From: UBA4733 sp036734945
GTDB lineage: Bacteria > Chloroflexota > UBA4733
Assembly: GCA_036734945.1 (NCBI GenBank)
Contig: DAIMXP010000028.1
Span: 6,250 to 70,249 of the forward strand
DNA: 64,000 bases
Direction of reading: 5' to 3'
Positions 16,254-24,692 of the stretch are shown here, piece after piece. The notes under the pieces were generated by a model. That model worked only from the letters and a program-made list of their open reading frames with translations, was not told where the DNA came from and made no database searches. The first letter of the stretch is position 1. Every line of letters begins with the position of its first letter. Position numbers and translations under genes: made by a program.

Positions 16254-17456
16254 TCACCGCACTCCCCCCAACACCGCCCGCAGCCGGCTCACGAGCGGAT
16301 CGACGTCCTCCTCCTGCAGGGCCATCGGGTTGATCACCAGCACCCCTTGCCGGGCACGGCCTTCGCCAACGGCAAGTGCCGGCGTGCCGTCCAGCAGACG
16401 GCGGATCACTTCAAACGCGGTGCAGCCAAGCGCAGCTTCATCCAATGTCAGTTGCAGGCGGGGAACCGGTCGGTTGGTTGGGCCGTCGAAGTCCGCCTGC
16501 ACGTGTGGCAGTGTACCGATACCATCCAGCACCGCCTGCAGCAGCCTCTCCCAGCGGGTGCGTTCGGCAGCATGGTCGCGCTGCACGTAGCGGCGCAGGG
16601 CGACGACCAGCCCGGCGATCTCCTCCTTGCCCACCTTGAAGCCCCGCCCGATCCCCTGGTGCGGCGGCCCTGCCAGCACTCCCGCCGCCCGATACTGGTC
16701 GCCAAAGCTCCACACTTCCGGGTGGACATCCATGTCCTGGTTCTGCAGCAGCACGGAGGCGATCAAGTCGCGCCGCCCGCAGAGGATGCCGCTGGCCTGT
16801 GGGCCTTGAATCGCCTTCCCACCGCTGAAACTCACCAGATCAGCCCCCGCGGTGATAAACCGGCGCAGATTCTCCGGCGGTGGCAGGGCGGCGGCGGCAT
16901 CGACGATAACCGGCAGGCCATGCCGGTGGGCGATCCGGCAAAATTCTTCCAACGGCACGACCCCTTGCGCCTCGATCATTGCCCAGTACAACGCAGCGGT
17001 GCGTTCACCGATGGCGGCCTCGATCTGCCAGGCGTGCGTCCCCCCCGCACCCGGGTAGCCGAGGTAGCCGACCTCCACGAAGCGTCCGCCGGCCGCGCGC
17101 ACCGCGTGGTCGTAGGCGTTGCGGTGGGCGCGCTGGACGACGATCTCGTTGGGCATACCCGTCGTGTCCGGCAGGCGGTCCATGCGGGCGACATCCAGGC
17201 CGGCCAGGCAGGCTGCCGTGGCGAGGGTGATCCCGGCTGCAGCGCCGGAGGTGACGTAGCCCGCTTCGGCGCCCGTCGCTGCGGCAATTTCCTGCCCGGC
17301 AGCCGCCTGCAGCTCCTCCATCCGCACGCACACACCGGCTGCCTCCGCCATCGCCTGCACCACCTCCGCCGGCAGCGGCCCGCCGCCGTAGCGCGTCATC
17401 AACCCGGCAGCGTTGATGAGTGGACGGACAGCGAGCGTGTCATACACTCCGGTCAT
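16254..17456 (-). CDS. SelA-like PLP-dependent lyase (DgaE/aminotransferase V-fold)
   Basis: The protein has 400 residues. It resembles the selenocysteine-synthase-like branch that includes D-glucosaminate-6-phosphate ammonia-lyase. Visible sites are GYVTSGAAAGITLA (phosphate-binding turn), VIVDAAAALPPPENL and the PLP lysine in SFSGGKAIQGPQASG. The ATG has AAGGAG 8 bases upstream. It is transcribed divergently from a GntR regulator with only 33 bases between the start codons, so control by that regulator is likely. It is not SelA itself: there is no N-terminal tRNA-binding domain. The substrate is probably a 2-amino-2-deoxy sugar acid, by inference. Confidence 0.8.
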   Translation of the reverse strand: MTGVYDTLAVRPLINAAGLMTRYGGGPLPAEVVQAMAEAAGVCVRMEELQAAAGQEIAAATGAEAGYVTSGAAAGITLATAACLAGLDVARMDRLPDTTGMPNEIVVQRAHRNAYDHAVRAAGGRFVEVGYLGYPGAGGTHAWQIEAAIGERTAALYWAMIEAQGVVPLEEFCRIAHRHGLPVIVDAAAALPPPENLRRFITAGADLVSFSGGKAIQGPQASGILCGRRDLIASVLLQNQDMDVHPEVWSFGDQYRAAGVLAGPPHQGIGRGFKVGKEEIAGLVVALRRYVQRDHAAERTRWERLLQAVLDGIGTLPHVQADFDGPTNRPVPRLQLTLDEAALGCTAFEVIRRLLDGTPALAVGEGRARQGVLVINPMALQEEDVDPLVSRLRAVLGGVR

Positions 17457-17489
17457 TCAGCGTCTCCTTTCCAGGTGGTAGGATGCGGC

Positions 17490-18260
17490 ATGGTCATTTC
17501 GCCTGTTTCGGCAACGCCGCCGCAGTCCGCACCGCCTGCGGGAGGCGTCTCACGCATCGGTCGTCAGCGCCTGGGCGAACAAGTCGCCGATGCCTTGATC
17601 GAGGCGATCCTGGCAGCCGAGTACCCGCCCGGTCATTACTTACCATCCGAACAGGAATTGATCAAGCGCTTCGGCGTGAGTCGGACTGCCATCCGCGAGG
17701 CACTGCGGGTGCTGTCGGCCCGTGGCTTCGTGACGGTGGAGCATGGACGCGGCGCGCGCGTCACAGAGCAGCACCCGCAGGCGATTTCCGGCTTGCTGCA
17801 GTTTCAGTTGCGGCAAGGGCAGGGCAACCTGCATCACGTGCTGGAGGCGCGGCGCATGCTGGAAATGACGGCCGCCCCGCTGGCGGCCCGGCGCGCCGCT
17901 CCGGCAGATCTGGCCGCCATGGCTGAAGCCCTGGAAGCTATGGCCGATAACCCCAGCGCCAGTCAGTACATCGTTGCTGATCTGACCTTCCACCGAGCGA
18001 TCGTTGGCGCGACCCACAATCCGATTCTGGTGCTGTTGAACGATGCCATCGCCGACGTGCTGGCCAGCATGCGTGAGCATACCTACCGCCTGCCCGGCGC
18101 GGTCGCCCGCTCGCTGGAGGATCACCGCTGGGTCTTCGAGGCCATCGTGGCAGGCGACGCTGACCGCGTCCGGTTGCGCATGGCGGAAGTCCTCGACGAA
18201 GTCGAGCACGCTATCGAGCAGATCGAGCCGACCACCGACGACGAGCGGCCGGCTCACTGA
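17490..18260 (+). CDS. GntR/FadR-family transcriptional regulator
   Basis: The 256-residue protein has an N-terminal winged helix (about residues 25-95): a GRQRLGEQVADALIEAILAA helix, then PSEQELIKRFGVSRTAIREA as the recognition helix and a VEHGRGARV wing. The C-terminal FCD all-helical ligand domain includes DLTFHRAIVGATHNP and an EDHRWVFEAI helix, with the His and Asp residues that bind a metal in this family. Start ATG 17490 has AGGA 6 bases upstream. It probably represses the adjacent SelA-like/Gfo pair through the 33-base divergent gap, responding to a carboxylated sugar. Confidence 0.9.
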   Translation: MVISPVSATPPQSAPPAGGVSRIGRQRLGEQVADALIEAILAAEYPPGHYLPSEQELIKRFGVSRTAIREALRVLSARGFVTVEHGRGARVTEQHPQAISGLLQFQLRQGQGNLHHVLEARRMLEMTAAPLAARRAAPADLAAMAEALEAMADNPSASQYIVADLTFHRAIVGATHNPILVLLNDAIADVLASMREHTYRLPGAVARSLEDHRWVFEAIVAGDADRVRLRMAEVLDEVEHAIEQIEPTTDDERPAH

Positions 18261-18368
18261 CCCGACCGGCCGCCGGCTCGCTCAGCAACGCGTCCATGGC
18301 AATTCCTTTCACACTTCAGCCACCCGTATCAGGAGGATCATACAGCCGGATCGCACCGGCCGGGTTTG

Positions 18369-19592
18369 TCATGCACACCAGGCAATCGCCAGGCGAGCCA
18401 GAATCCGCGCAGCATCGAGCAACTCCGAAATGGTCAAGAACTCCTCCGGCCCGTGGGCCCGAGCGAGGCTACCGGGACCGAAGATCGCCACCGGCAGGCC
18501 GCGGGCGGCAAAGTGCCGGGCATCACAGGTCGCCGGGAATGGTCCCATGCTGCTGCCCGGCTGCACGGCACGCGCCGCCTGCCACAGCAGTTGCAGCAGC
18601 CCATGGTCGGCTGGCGTATGGGCGGCCTCTACGACGAACGGCACACTGGCCGCAGTATGCATGGGGCCAGTTGGACCGTCCCAGGAGCGCCCCGCCGCCG
18701 CGCGCACCTCCTCTTCTACCCTGTCGTGGTAGCCCGGCGGGAAGCGCACAGTGGCTTCGATCCGGCAGGAGGCCGGGACGGTGAACAGTTCATCGCCCCC
18801 GCTGATGCGGGCCACGTTGATCACCGGCGCCGGATAGTCGGGGCGCCAGGGCATCGACCAGCCTTGCTGCAACCGTTCCAGGGCGATGACCACCTCGGCC
18901 GCCCGCACCACGGCATTGGCGTTGCTGCGCTGGGCGCCGTGGCCGGCGACGCCCGGTACATCGACGCGCAGGCCAAAAACGCCCTGGTGACCGTAGCAGA
19001 CGCCGAGGTCAGTTGGTTCGAGCACGACCACGCCGTCGGCGGCGGGACCACGCCGACAGAGTTCCAGCGCGCCGTTACCGGTAGTCTCCTCTTCCACGAC
19101 GCTCGCCACAACAACATCGCCGCGCAGCGACACACCGATCGCCTGCACGGCAGCTATCGCCAGCGTTGCTGCCCACAATCCGCCTTTGGCGTCGGTAGCG
19201 CCGCGTCCATAGACGCGCTCGCCATCCACCTCGGCCGCCCAGGGGTCGTGACGCCAGTTCGCGCCGGCCGGTACGGTGTCGATATGGCTGACAAACAGCA
19301 GGCTCCGCCCGCCGCCGCTTCCCGAAAGAGTTGCCCGCACATTGGGGCGTTCAGCATAGCCGGTGTCACTCGGCAGATAGCCCGGCGTTGCTTGCAGTGC
19401 CGGCGCATCCACCCAGTGGAGCATCGCCGGCAGCCCCAGTTCCGCTAACTGCCGCGCGAACTGCTGCTGCGCCGCCCCTTCCTTGCCGGTCACGCTGGGA
19501 ACCTGCACGAGACGGCGCAGCCCGTCCCGCGCCAGGGAGCGGCTTTTCCCCAGCCAGTGGTCCAGGCGGTCGGTGACCGGCGTGTCAGGCAT
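18369..19592 (-). CDS. M20-family metallopeptidase (ArgE/DapE-like)
   Basis: The 407-residue zinc hydrolase has the metal and catalytic residues of M20 peptidases in order: His and Asp in SHIDTVPAG, bridging Asp in GRGATDAKGG, the Glu pair in VVEEETTGNG, the Glu in VVLEPTD, and a C-terminal His in LARAHGPEE. The dimerisation lid starts at the VAGHGA block. It is last in a six-gene operon and its ATG overlaps the preceding stop by 8 bases. It would deacylate or cleave an N-acyl amino acid or dipeptide, feeding the PLP enzymes encoded upstream. Confidence 0.9.
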   Translation of the reverse strand: MPDTPVTDRLDHWLGKSRSLARDGLRRLVQVPSVTGKEGAAQQQFARQLAELGLPAMLHWVDAPALQATPGYLPSDTGYAERPNVRATLSGSGGGRSLLFVSHIDTVPAGANWRHDPWAAEVDGERVYGRGATDAKGGLWAATLAIAAVQAIGVSLRGDVVVASVVEEETTGNGALELCRRGPAADGVVVLEPTDLGVCYGHQGVFGLRVDVPGVAGHGAQRSNANAVVRAAEVVIALERLQQGWSMPWRPDYPAPVINVARISGGDELFTVPASCRIEATVRFPPGYHDRVEEEVRAAAGRSWDGPTGPMHTAASVPFVVEAAHTPADHGLLQLLWQAARAVQPGSSMGPFPATCDARHFAARGLPVAIFGPGSLARAHGPEEFLTISELLDAARILARLAIAWCA

Positions 19593-20718
19593 TGCCCACG
19601 ATCTTCAGCACCTGCGCGGCGTTGACCGGCGTCGGTGTGGCCAGGCTGGCGACCGGATCGAACTGCGGGTACTTGCTGCCCGCAGCCGTTAGCACTGCCA
19701 CCACCGGGTGGGCGTGCCCTTCTTTCCCCAGCAGCCGAGTACCGACGACAGCGGCCGCCGCACCTTCCGGCGAAGTCAGGAGACCGTGCTCGCGCGCCAG
19801 CTTCCCCCGCATGGCCAGAATGTCGGCGTCACTCACGGCGATGGCGCTGCCCTGGGAGGCGTATACCGCGGCCAGCGCATCGTCGCTGCCGGTCACCATC
19901 TCGATGCCGCTGGCGACGGTCTGCGCACCGGGCAGAACGTCAACCCGCTGTGCGCCGCGCCGCCAGGCTCGTACCAGCGGCGCCGCCCCGCGTGCCTGCA
20001 CCGCGACGAGCCGCGGCGGTTGTGGTCCGTCGCGCAGGGCGAGCCAGAGGCCCAACAGCAGGTCGCCACTGCCCGTTGGAACTACCAGGGCGCCGGGCCC
20101 GCCGGCGATCTGACTCAGCAGTTCCCCCGCCAGTGAGGCGCAACCGGCAAGGTAATAGGGGCTGGCCCGTAGTGGCAGGGCGATCCGATTGAGAGGGAAC
20201 CAGCCGCCGTTCTGCCACAACTGCTCCTGCAGTCTACCCACCGCGCCACTTGTCCAGAGGGTGTCGTGATCGAGGTCGAGCGTGAGCACCTGCGCGCCAT
20301 AAGCCCTGATGAGCGCCGCGGCCTGGCTGCTCATCGTGGGCAAGGCCAGCACCAGGCAGCGCAGCCCGAGGCCGGCTGCCGCCGCTGCCGCCGCAGCGCC
20401 GCCGTTACCGCAACTGTAGAGCGAGACGCCGCGCGCACCCATGGTCAGTGCCGCCGCCACCGCGGCCCCCATAGCGCGATCCTTGAACGAGCCAGTGGGG
20501 TTGCGCCCCTCATCTTTCAGGTACAGAAAGGCCGAAGCGCCAACCTGCAGTTGGTAGAGCGGCGTGTTGCCGGCATGCAAGGAGGAGACAGGTGTCGCGC
20601 CGTCGGTCCCGTCCAGTGCCAGTTGCCCGCCGCAGTTGGGGCAGGCGAATTGCCAGAGCGCCGGCAACCGCCGGTCGCAGTGCAGGCAGCGCAACCGGCC
20701 CCGATTTGGCTCGTTCAC
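19585..20718 (-). CDS. Threonine synthase-like PLP enzyme with zinc ribbon (paralogue 1)
   Basis: This fold-type II PLP enzyme starts with a small zinc ribbon (LRCLHCDRRLP ... FACPNCGG: C-x2-C plus C-x2-C), followed by the PLP lysine in NPTGSFKDRAM, the ring-phosphate loop SCGNGGAAAAAAA and the glycine loop VPTGSGDLLLG. This is the architecture of class-I threonine synthases. It has 377 residues from GTG 20718, the most likely start, although its ribosome-binding site is weak; the longer open frame upstream runs antisense to sense of the DUF3830 gene and is not coding. It shares the operon with a second paralogue, so a housekeeping threonine role for both is unlikely. Confidence 0.82.
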   Translation of the reverse strand: MNEPNRGRLRCLHCDRRLPALWQFACPNCGGQLALDGTDGATPVSSLHAGNTPLYQLQVGASAFLYLKDEGRNPTGSFKDRAMGAAVAAALTMGARGVSLYSCGNGGAAAAAAAAGLGLRCLVLALPTMSSQAAALIRAYGAQVLTLDLDHDTLWTSGAVGRLQEQLWQNGGWFPLNRIALPLRASPYYLAGCASLAGELLSQIAGGPGALVVPTGSGDLLLGLWLALRDGPQPPRLVAVQARGAAPLVRAWRRGAQRVDVLPGAQTVASGIEMVTGSDDALAAVYASQGSAIAVSDADILAMRGKLAREHGLLTSPEGAAAAVVGTRLLGKEGHAHPVVAVLTAAGSKYPQFDPVASLATPTPVNAAQVLKIVGNA

Positions 20719-20893
20719 CGTGTGGTCCGGTGCATCTGCTACAGCACCGGACGAGTATGCACCTGGCACGGCCGGGCTATCGTGCCCATCGTAAACAACG
20801 TCTTTACTGGACCGGCGCTTTAGCTCGGCTCTCGCCGCAAAAATCCTGATATCCCCGGAAACACCCCGAATGCCATTGACGGAGATTGCCGAT

Positions 20894-21352
20894 CTAGCCA
20901 CCCGACAACACTTCCAGTTCCAGCCGCATACCCGGCGCTGATCGCATCCGCCGGCAGACCTCCGCAAACTCCGCCAACCCGTGCTCGATGCGCGCAAACA
21001 GGCAGATCGGCACCGGCCCCCACGGCATGCTGGGAACCCCATCCCGGTCGTAGACCACCAGTACCTCCGAGATTGCCTGGCGGAGACCCTGCCAGAGGCC
21101 GCCCTCCAGGCAATAGAAGGCGACGTCACCGGGGAGCGCCCGTAAGGTCTGGTTGCTGGGAGGAAGGAGCAGGGGAGGGGCCAGATCGAGCGCGACTTCG
21201 CTGCCGGAGTAGATGGCATGGTGGGCGAGGCCGGCGACAGGCAGGCGGCTGCGCAGGGCGGCGCAGAGCGACGGCGCTTCGTCGTCCAGAAAGCGCGCTC
21301 GTGCTTCCACGCCAGCAGAGGGGAAGCGCAACAACAGAGTAGTTGGCGACAC
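20894..21352 (-). CDS. DUF3830 family protein
   Basis: The 152-residue single-domain protein matches the DUF3830 pattern (LLLRFPSAGVEARARFLDDE near the start, LAHHAIYSGSEVALDL in the middle, GDVAFYC strand, and DGVPSMPWGPVPICLFARI toward the end). The family is thought to have a cyclophilin-like beta-barrel, but no activity is established. The start is GTG 21352; the stop of the glycosidase gene lies 8 bases upstream. Its place between a glycosidase-like gene and PLP enzymes gives context but not function. Confidence 0.75.
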   Translation of the reverse strand: MSPTTLLLRFPSAGVEARARFLDDEAPSLCAALRSRLPVAGLAHHAIYSGSEVALDLAPPLLLPPSNQTLRALPGDVAFYCLEGGLWQGLRQAISEVLVVYDRDGVPSMPWGPVPICLFARIEHGLAEFAEVCRRMRSAPGMRLELEVLSGG

Positions 21353-21360
21353 GGTGTTTA

Positions 21361-23520
21361 CTACCCCTCGTTCGACGTTGTGATGGGCCACGAAACTCGC
21401 ACGACCTCGTAGGCGCCGAAATCCGGCAACTGTAGGGTGTACCGGTCGCCGTCGCGCGTCACAGGGATGGCGGCCTCGCCCCGCAGGGTGCAAGCCACCG
21501 GCGCCGCTGCGCCAACCCCGCCCGGTATCAGCAGTCGAGCGCCTTCCACCGGCAGCACAGCGCGGATTGGCCGCTCCAGGGCGCCACTGCGGTTGAGGAG
21601 ATGCACGATCAGATCGGCGTTGACGGCGCGACGAACGAGCATCTGCACACCGCGCGGCGCGCCGTCCAGCCTAATGTCAGTCGCTGCCTCACCTTTTCCC
21701 TGATGACCGTCCGAAGCATCTGCTGCCGACGCTGCGGGAAGCGCCGCCCGTGCCAGGAAGTCGAGCCACTCCGGGAAGCGTTGTGACCAGGCGAGCGCCC
21801 CGGCCAGCCCGGCAACGTAGGTGACCTCCCCGGCGCCGAAGCGGTGGCTGAAGGTGGCGCTGGGGGCATCCGCCTCCACGTGCAGCGGGAAGTACCGGCT
21901 CGGCAGCTTCTCGGCGTAGCGCGACGTCGGCACACCGCCAGCTGGCTGCGCGTGGAAGGCCCAGACCGGGGAGGGCAGCAGCGGTCGCTGCACGCCTGTC
22001 CAGTGCGGGTGGGAAAGCTCTGGGGCGATATAGTCGATGGCACGGGGGCCAACCACGCCGGCAGTCACACGGACGCCGAGCACGTCGTCCAGGCTGCCCA
22101 CCGCCCGGAGCCGTCCCAGTTCGTCGGCGATTCCTGGCGCCCCGGTCGCCAGCAGCCGGCCCCCGCGGCGTACAAACTCGCGCAGGCCGTCGGCGGAAGC
22201 GGCGGAGAGGCAGGCCGCCATCGGCAGCACCAAACTGTCGTACCGACCGGCAGGCAGATCAGCCAGCGCACCGTCGTCGATCACGTCCACCGCTACCTGC
22301 GCCCGCACCAGCGCTTCGTAACAACCGGCAAACTCCTCCCAGCAGACGCGGTCCCAGGCGAAGCCGTCGGCTTCGCCCAGTTCGCGGTGGACACCGCCCC
22401 AATCGGTGGTAGCTTGCGGCCATACCACGGCGACGCGCGCTGCCGAGCGACTGCCGGCAAAGCAGTCGGCGTGGCGGCGATAGAAATGGAGCAGGTCGCT
22501 GATCGTGGCTTCCAGCGGCGGGTCGATAAAGCGCAGCCCTCCCATGATCTGCGGATTCGCGCCGGCGGCGATGGCCCCGGCGATCAGCAACTCCATCTCC
22601 ACCGGCGTCAGCCCGTAGTAGTCCCAGGGCAGGTGTCGGAAGCAGCAATAGACCACAGTCGGCAACCGGCTGCCATCGGGCCGCTCTGCCTGGCGGTCCA
22701 GCATGAGCGCGCCGGCGCTGGTCAGCCAGAGCGGCACGAGCAGCGGCGGCGTGTTGTTGAACAGGTTGCCACGCTCGTTGCCCAGCAGATCAAGGTGCGG
22801 CGCGAGTACCCGCGTGCTGCGCCCGCCGCTCCAGTTCGCCAGGAGGCTGGCGTTATTCATGAAGAAGACCGCCCCCGGCCGCTCGGCGTGCAGCGCCTGA
22901 CGCAACTCAGCCAGAAAGCGGGCCAGCGTCTGCTCCCGAAAGGCAGCAAAGCGCGGCCAGTCGGGATGCGCTCGTTCCGCCCAGGGCGGCAGATCGCGTC
23001 CCCACTGTGTACGAAACAGCAACCGGCAGGCAGGGCAGTAGCACGTGCGCGGGAAGAGGGTCGGACCGTCGAGAAAGATGCCATCCAGCGGATAGCGTCG
23101 GGCCTGCTCGCGCAACTGTTGCGCCGCCCAACGCCCCCAGGGACTATTTGGACATGGTGCGTGCCCCTTGCCATAGCCCAGCACCGGCGGCACACCATGT
23201 TCGTCCACCTGCAGCCAGTCGGGATGCTGTTCCGCCTCCTCCGAGAGCACCCAGTGGACATTGGTATAGGTGACCAACCGCATCCCCCGGGCGTGCAACG
23301 CCGTCAGATAACGGTCGTACTCCTCCGCCATCCAGACGCCGCGCAAGAAGGTTCCTTCACCGCCGGCCAGGTCCGGTAGGGCCTGCTCGACCAGGGTGAA
23401 GCCCATGCCGTCCAGACGCGCGGCCAGACCTTCCGGGGTCAACGCCCGCATCTCCTCCGGGGTGACCTGTACATCAGAAATAGTCTGGGCCTGCCGCCAC
23501 CAGGGGGATGTGGACTCCAT
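21361..23520 (-). CDS. Glycoside hydrolase-like protein (GHL-type barrel plus trimerisation domain)
   Basis: The 719-residue protein starts with a barrel related to hypothetical glycosidases: RGMRLVTYTNVHWVL, then PCPNSPWGRWA and DGIFLDGPTLFPRTCYC, where the Asp is a likely catalytic residue. A CYCPACRLLF Cys pair follows. The middle (about 390-540) resembles the beta-galactosidase trimerisation/GATase-like domain (RYDSLVLPMAACLS, FVRRGGRLLATGAPG), and the C-terminus is beta-rich. No signal peptide is evident, so it probably acts inside the cell. Start ATG 23520 overlaps the upstream stop (TGATG); GTG 23523 is possible. The exact substrate is unknown. Confidence 0.72.
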   Translation of the reverse strand: MESTSPWWRQAQTISDVQVTPEEMRALTPEGLAARLDGMGFTLVEQALPDLAGGEGTFLRGVWMAEEYDRYLTALHARGMRLVTYTNVHWVLSEEAEQHPDWLQVDEHGVPPVLGYGKGHAPCPNSPWGRWAAQQLREQARRYPLDGIFLDGPTLFPRTCYCPACRLLFRTQWGRDLPPWAERAHPDWPRFAAFREQTLARFLAELRQALHAERPGAVFFMNNASLLANWSGGRSTRVLAPHLDLLGNERGNLFNNTPPLLVPLWLTSAGALMLDRQAERPDGSRLPTVVYCCFRHLPWDYYGLTPVEMELLIAGAIAAGANPQIMGGLRFIDPPLEATISDLLHFYRRHADCFAGSRSAARVAVVWPQATTDWGGVHRELGEADGFAWDRVCWEEFAGCYEALVRAQVAVDVIDDGALADLPAGRYDSLVLPMAACLSAASADGLREFVRRGGRLLATGAPGIADELGRLRAVGSLDDVLGVRVTAGVVGPRAIDYIAPELSHPHWTGVQRPLLPSPVWAFHAQPAGGVPTSRYAEKLPSRYFPLHVEADAPSATFSHRFGAGEVTYVAGLAGALAWSQRFPEWLDFLARAALPAASAADASDGHQGKGEAATDIRLDGAPRGVQMLVRRAVNADLIVHLLNRSGALERPIRAVLPVEGARLLIPGGVGAAAPVACTLRGEAAIPVTRDGDRYTLQLPDFGAYEVVRVSWPITTSNEG

Positions 23521-24692
23521 CACGAAGCTCCTTTTGCTCTTGCCCGGAGAGCCTGCCGTAGCGCCGGCCAGCGGCCGCCGGTGGCGGTGAGCAGGCAGAC
23601 CGCCGTCTCCTCGCCGATCGAGGTTGCCAGCCGTCGAGCGACGGCCAGCGGCGCCGCTGAGGCCGGGTCAACCAGCAGCCCACAGGAGGCCAGGAGGCTT
23701 GCCGCCGCCACGATCTCTTCGTCCTCCACGGCCACTGCCATTCCGCCTGATGCTCGCAGGGCCGCCAGCACGTGTTCACCGGACGATGGATCGCGGATGG
23801 AGAGGGCGATGGAGGAGACGGCATCCAACACTGGCGGCTCGTCCAAACCGGCGGTAAAGGCGCGCACGACCGGGTCGGCGCCGGTGGCCTGGCAGGCCAC
23901 CATGCGCGGCAGGCGTTGGATGACTCCTAGCTGCGCCAGGTCCAGAAAGCCCTGCCAGACGCCGGCGAGGCCGTCGCCGCCGCCGACGGGACAGAGCACC
24001 CAGCCGGGAGCCTCGCCGCCGCACTGACGGCAGAGTTCATAAGCGATGGTCTTGTAGCCCGTGATGCCGAACGGCGACGCCAGTGGCGCGAAGGAGGATG
24101 TGGTTGCCGGATACCAACCCGCCCGGAGCAGCTCGTGCATGGCGGCGTCCCGCACTGCCGCCGGCAGCACCTCTACCCTCGCGCCGAGCGCTCGCATGTG
24201 GTCACACAGCTCGTCGGGCGCCTCCGGGTGGGCAAATACTGCGCAGGCCAGGCCGGCCAGGGCGCAGTAGGCGGCGGCGGCGATGCCGTGGTTGCCTGTC
24301 GAGGCGCAGAAGCAGCCCGGGCAGCCCAGCGCGCTCGCGTGTGCGACGGACACCGCCTGAAAGCGGTCCTTGTAAGAGTGGGTGGGATTGCTACCTTCAT
24401 ATTTGCAGCGCAACCCCGGCAACTGCAACTCCTCAGAGAGCCGTTCCAGGTGCAGGAGCGGGGTGTCGCTTTCGCCAAGCGTGGGGCGTGCCGTTCCCGA
24501 CGGGCCCGGCAATAGCGCCTCGTAGCTCCAAACACCGCTGCCTGCAACGTGCCCCTCCAGGTCGGCGCGGGCACGCACGGCATCCAGTTCCAGGCGCACG
24601 GCGAGGTTGCCGCCACAACGCCGGCAGACGTAGGGCAGCACATTCTCTTCGCGTGCGCCGCAGCGGCGGCAGTACAAGGTGAAGGCGGCCAT
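23520..24692 (-). CDS. Threonine synthase-like PLP enzyme with zinc ribbon (paralogue 2)
   Basis: This is a second fold-type II enzyme of 390 residues with an N-terminal zinc ribbon (LYCRRCGAREE ... YVCRRCGGNL). Its PLP lysine lies in NPTHSYKDRF, the phosphate loop in STGNHGIAAAAY and the glycine loop in PVGGGDGLAG. The active-site entry differs from paralogue 1 (THSYKDR against TGSFKDR), pointing to a different substrate. The true start is ATG 24692, overlapping the lipoprotein stop by one base (TGATG). The operon context suggests elimination or replacement on an imported amino-acid derivative. Confidence 0.82.
   Translation of the reverse strand: MAAFTLYCRRCGAREENVLPYVCRRCGGNLAVRLELDAVRARADLEGHVAGSGVWSYEALLPGPSGTARPTLGESDTPLLHLERLSEELQLPGLRCKYEGSNPTHSYKDRFQAVSVAHASALGCPGCFCASTGNHGIAAAAYCALAGLACAVFAHPEAPDELCDHMRALGARVEVLPAAVRDAAMHELLRAGWYPATTSSFAPLASPFGITGYKTIAYELCRQCGGEAPGWVLCPVGGGDGLAGVWQGFLDLAQLGVIQRLPRMVACQATGADPVVRAFTAGLDEPPVLDAVSSIALSIRDPSSGEHVLAALRASGGMAVAVEDEEIVAAASLLASCGLLVDPASAAPLAVARRLATSIGEETAVCLLTATGGRWPALRQALRARAKGAS

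Noticed and set aside
21844..23379. 511-codon open frame on the plus strand
   Set aside because: It is antisense to the glycosidase-like gene, with low-complexity shadow composition and no homology signals.
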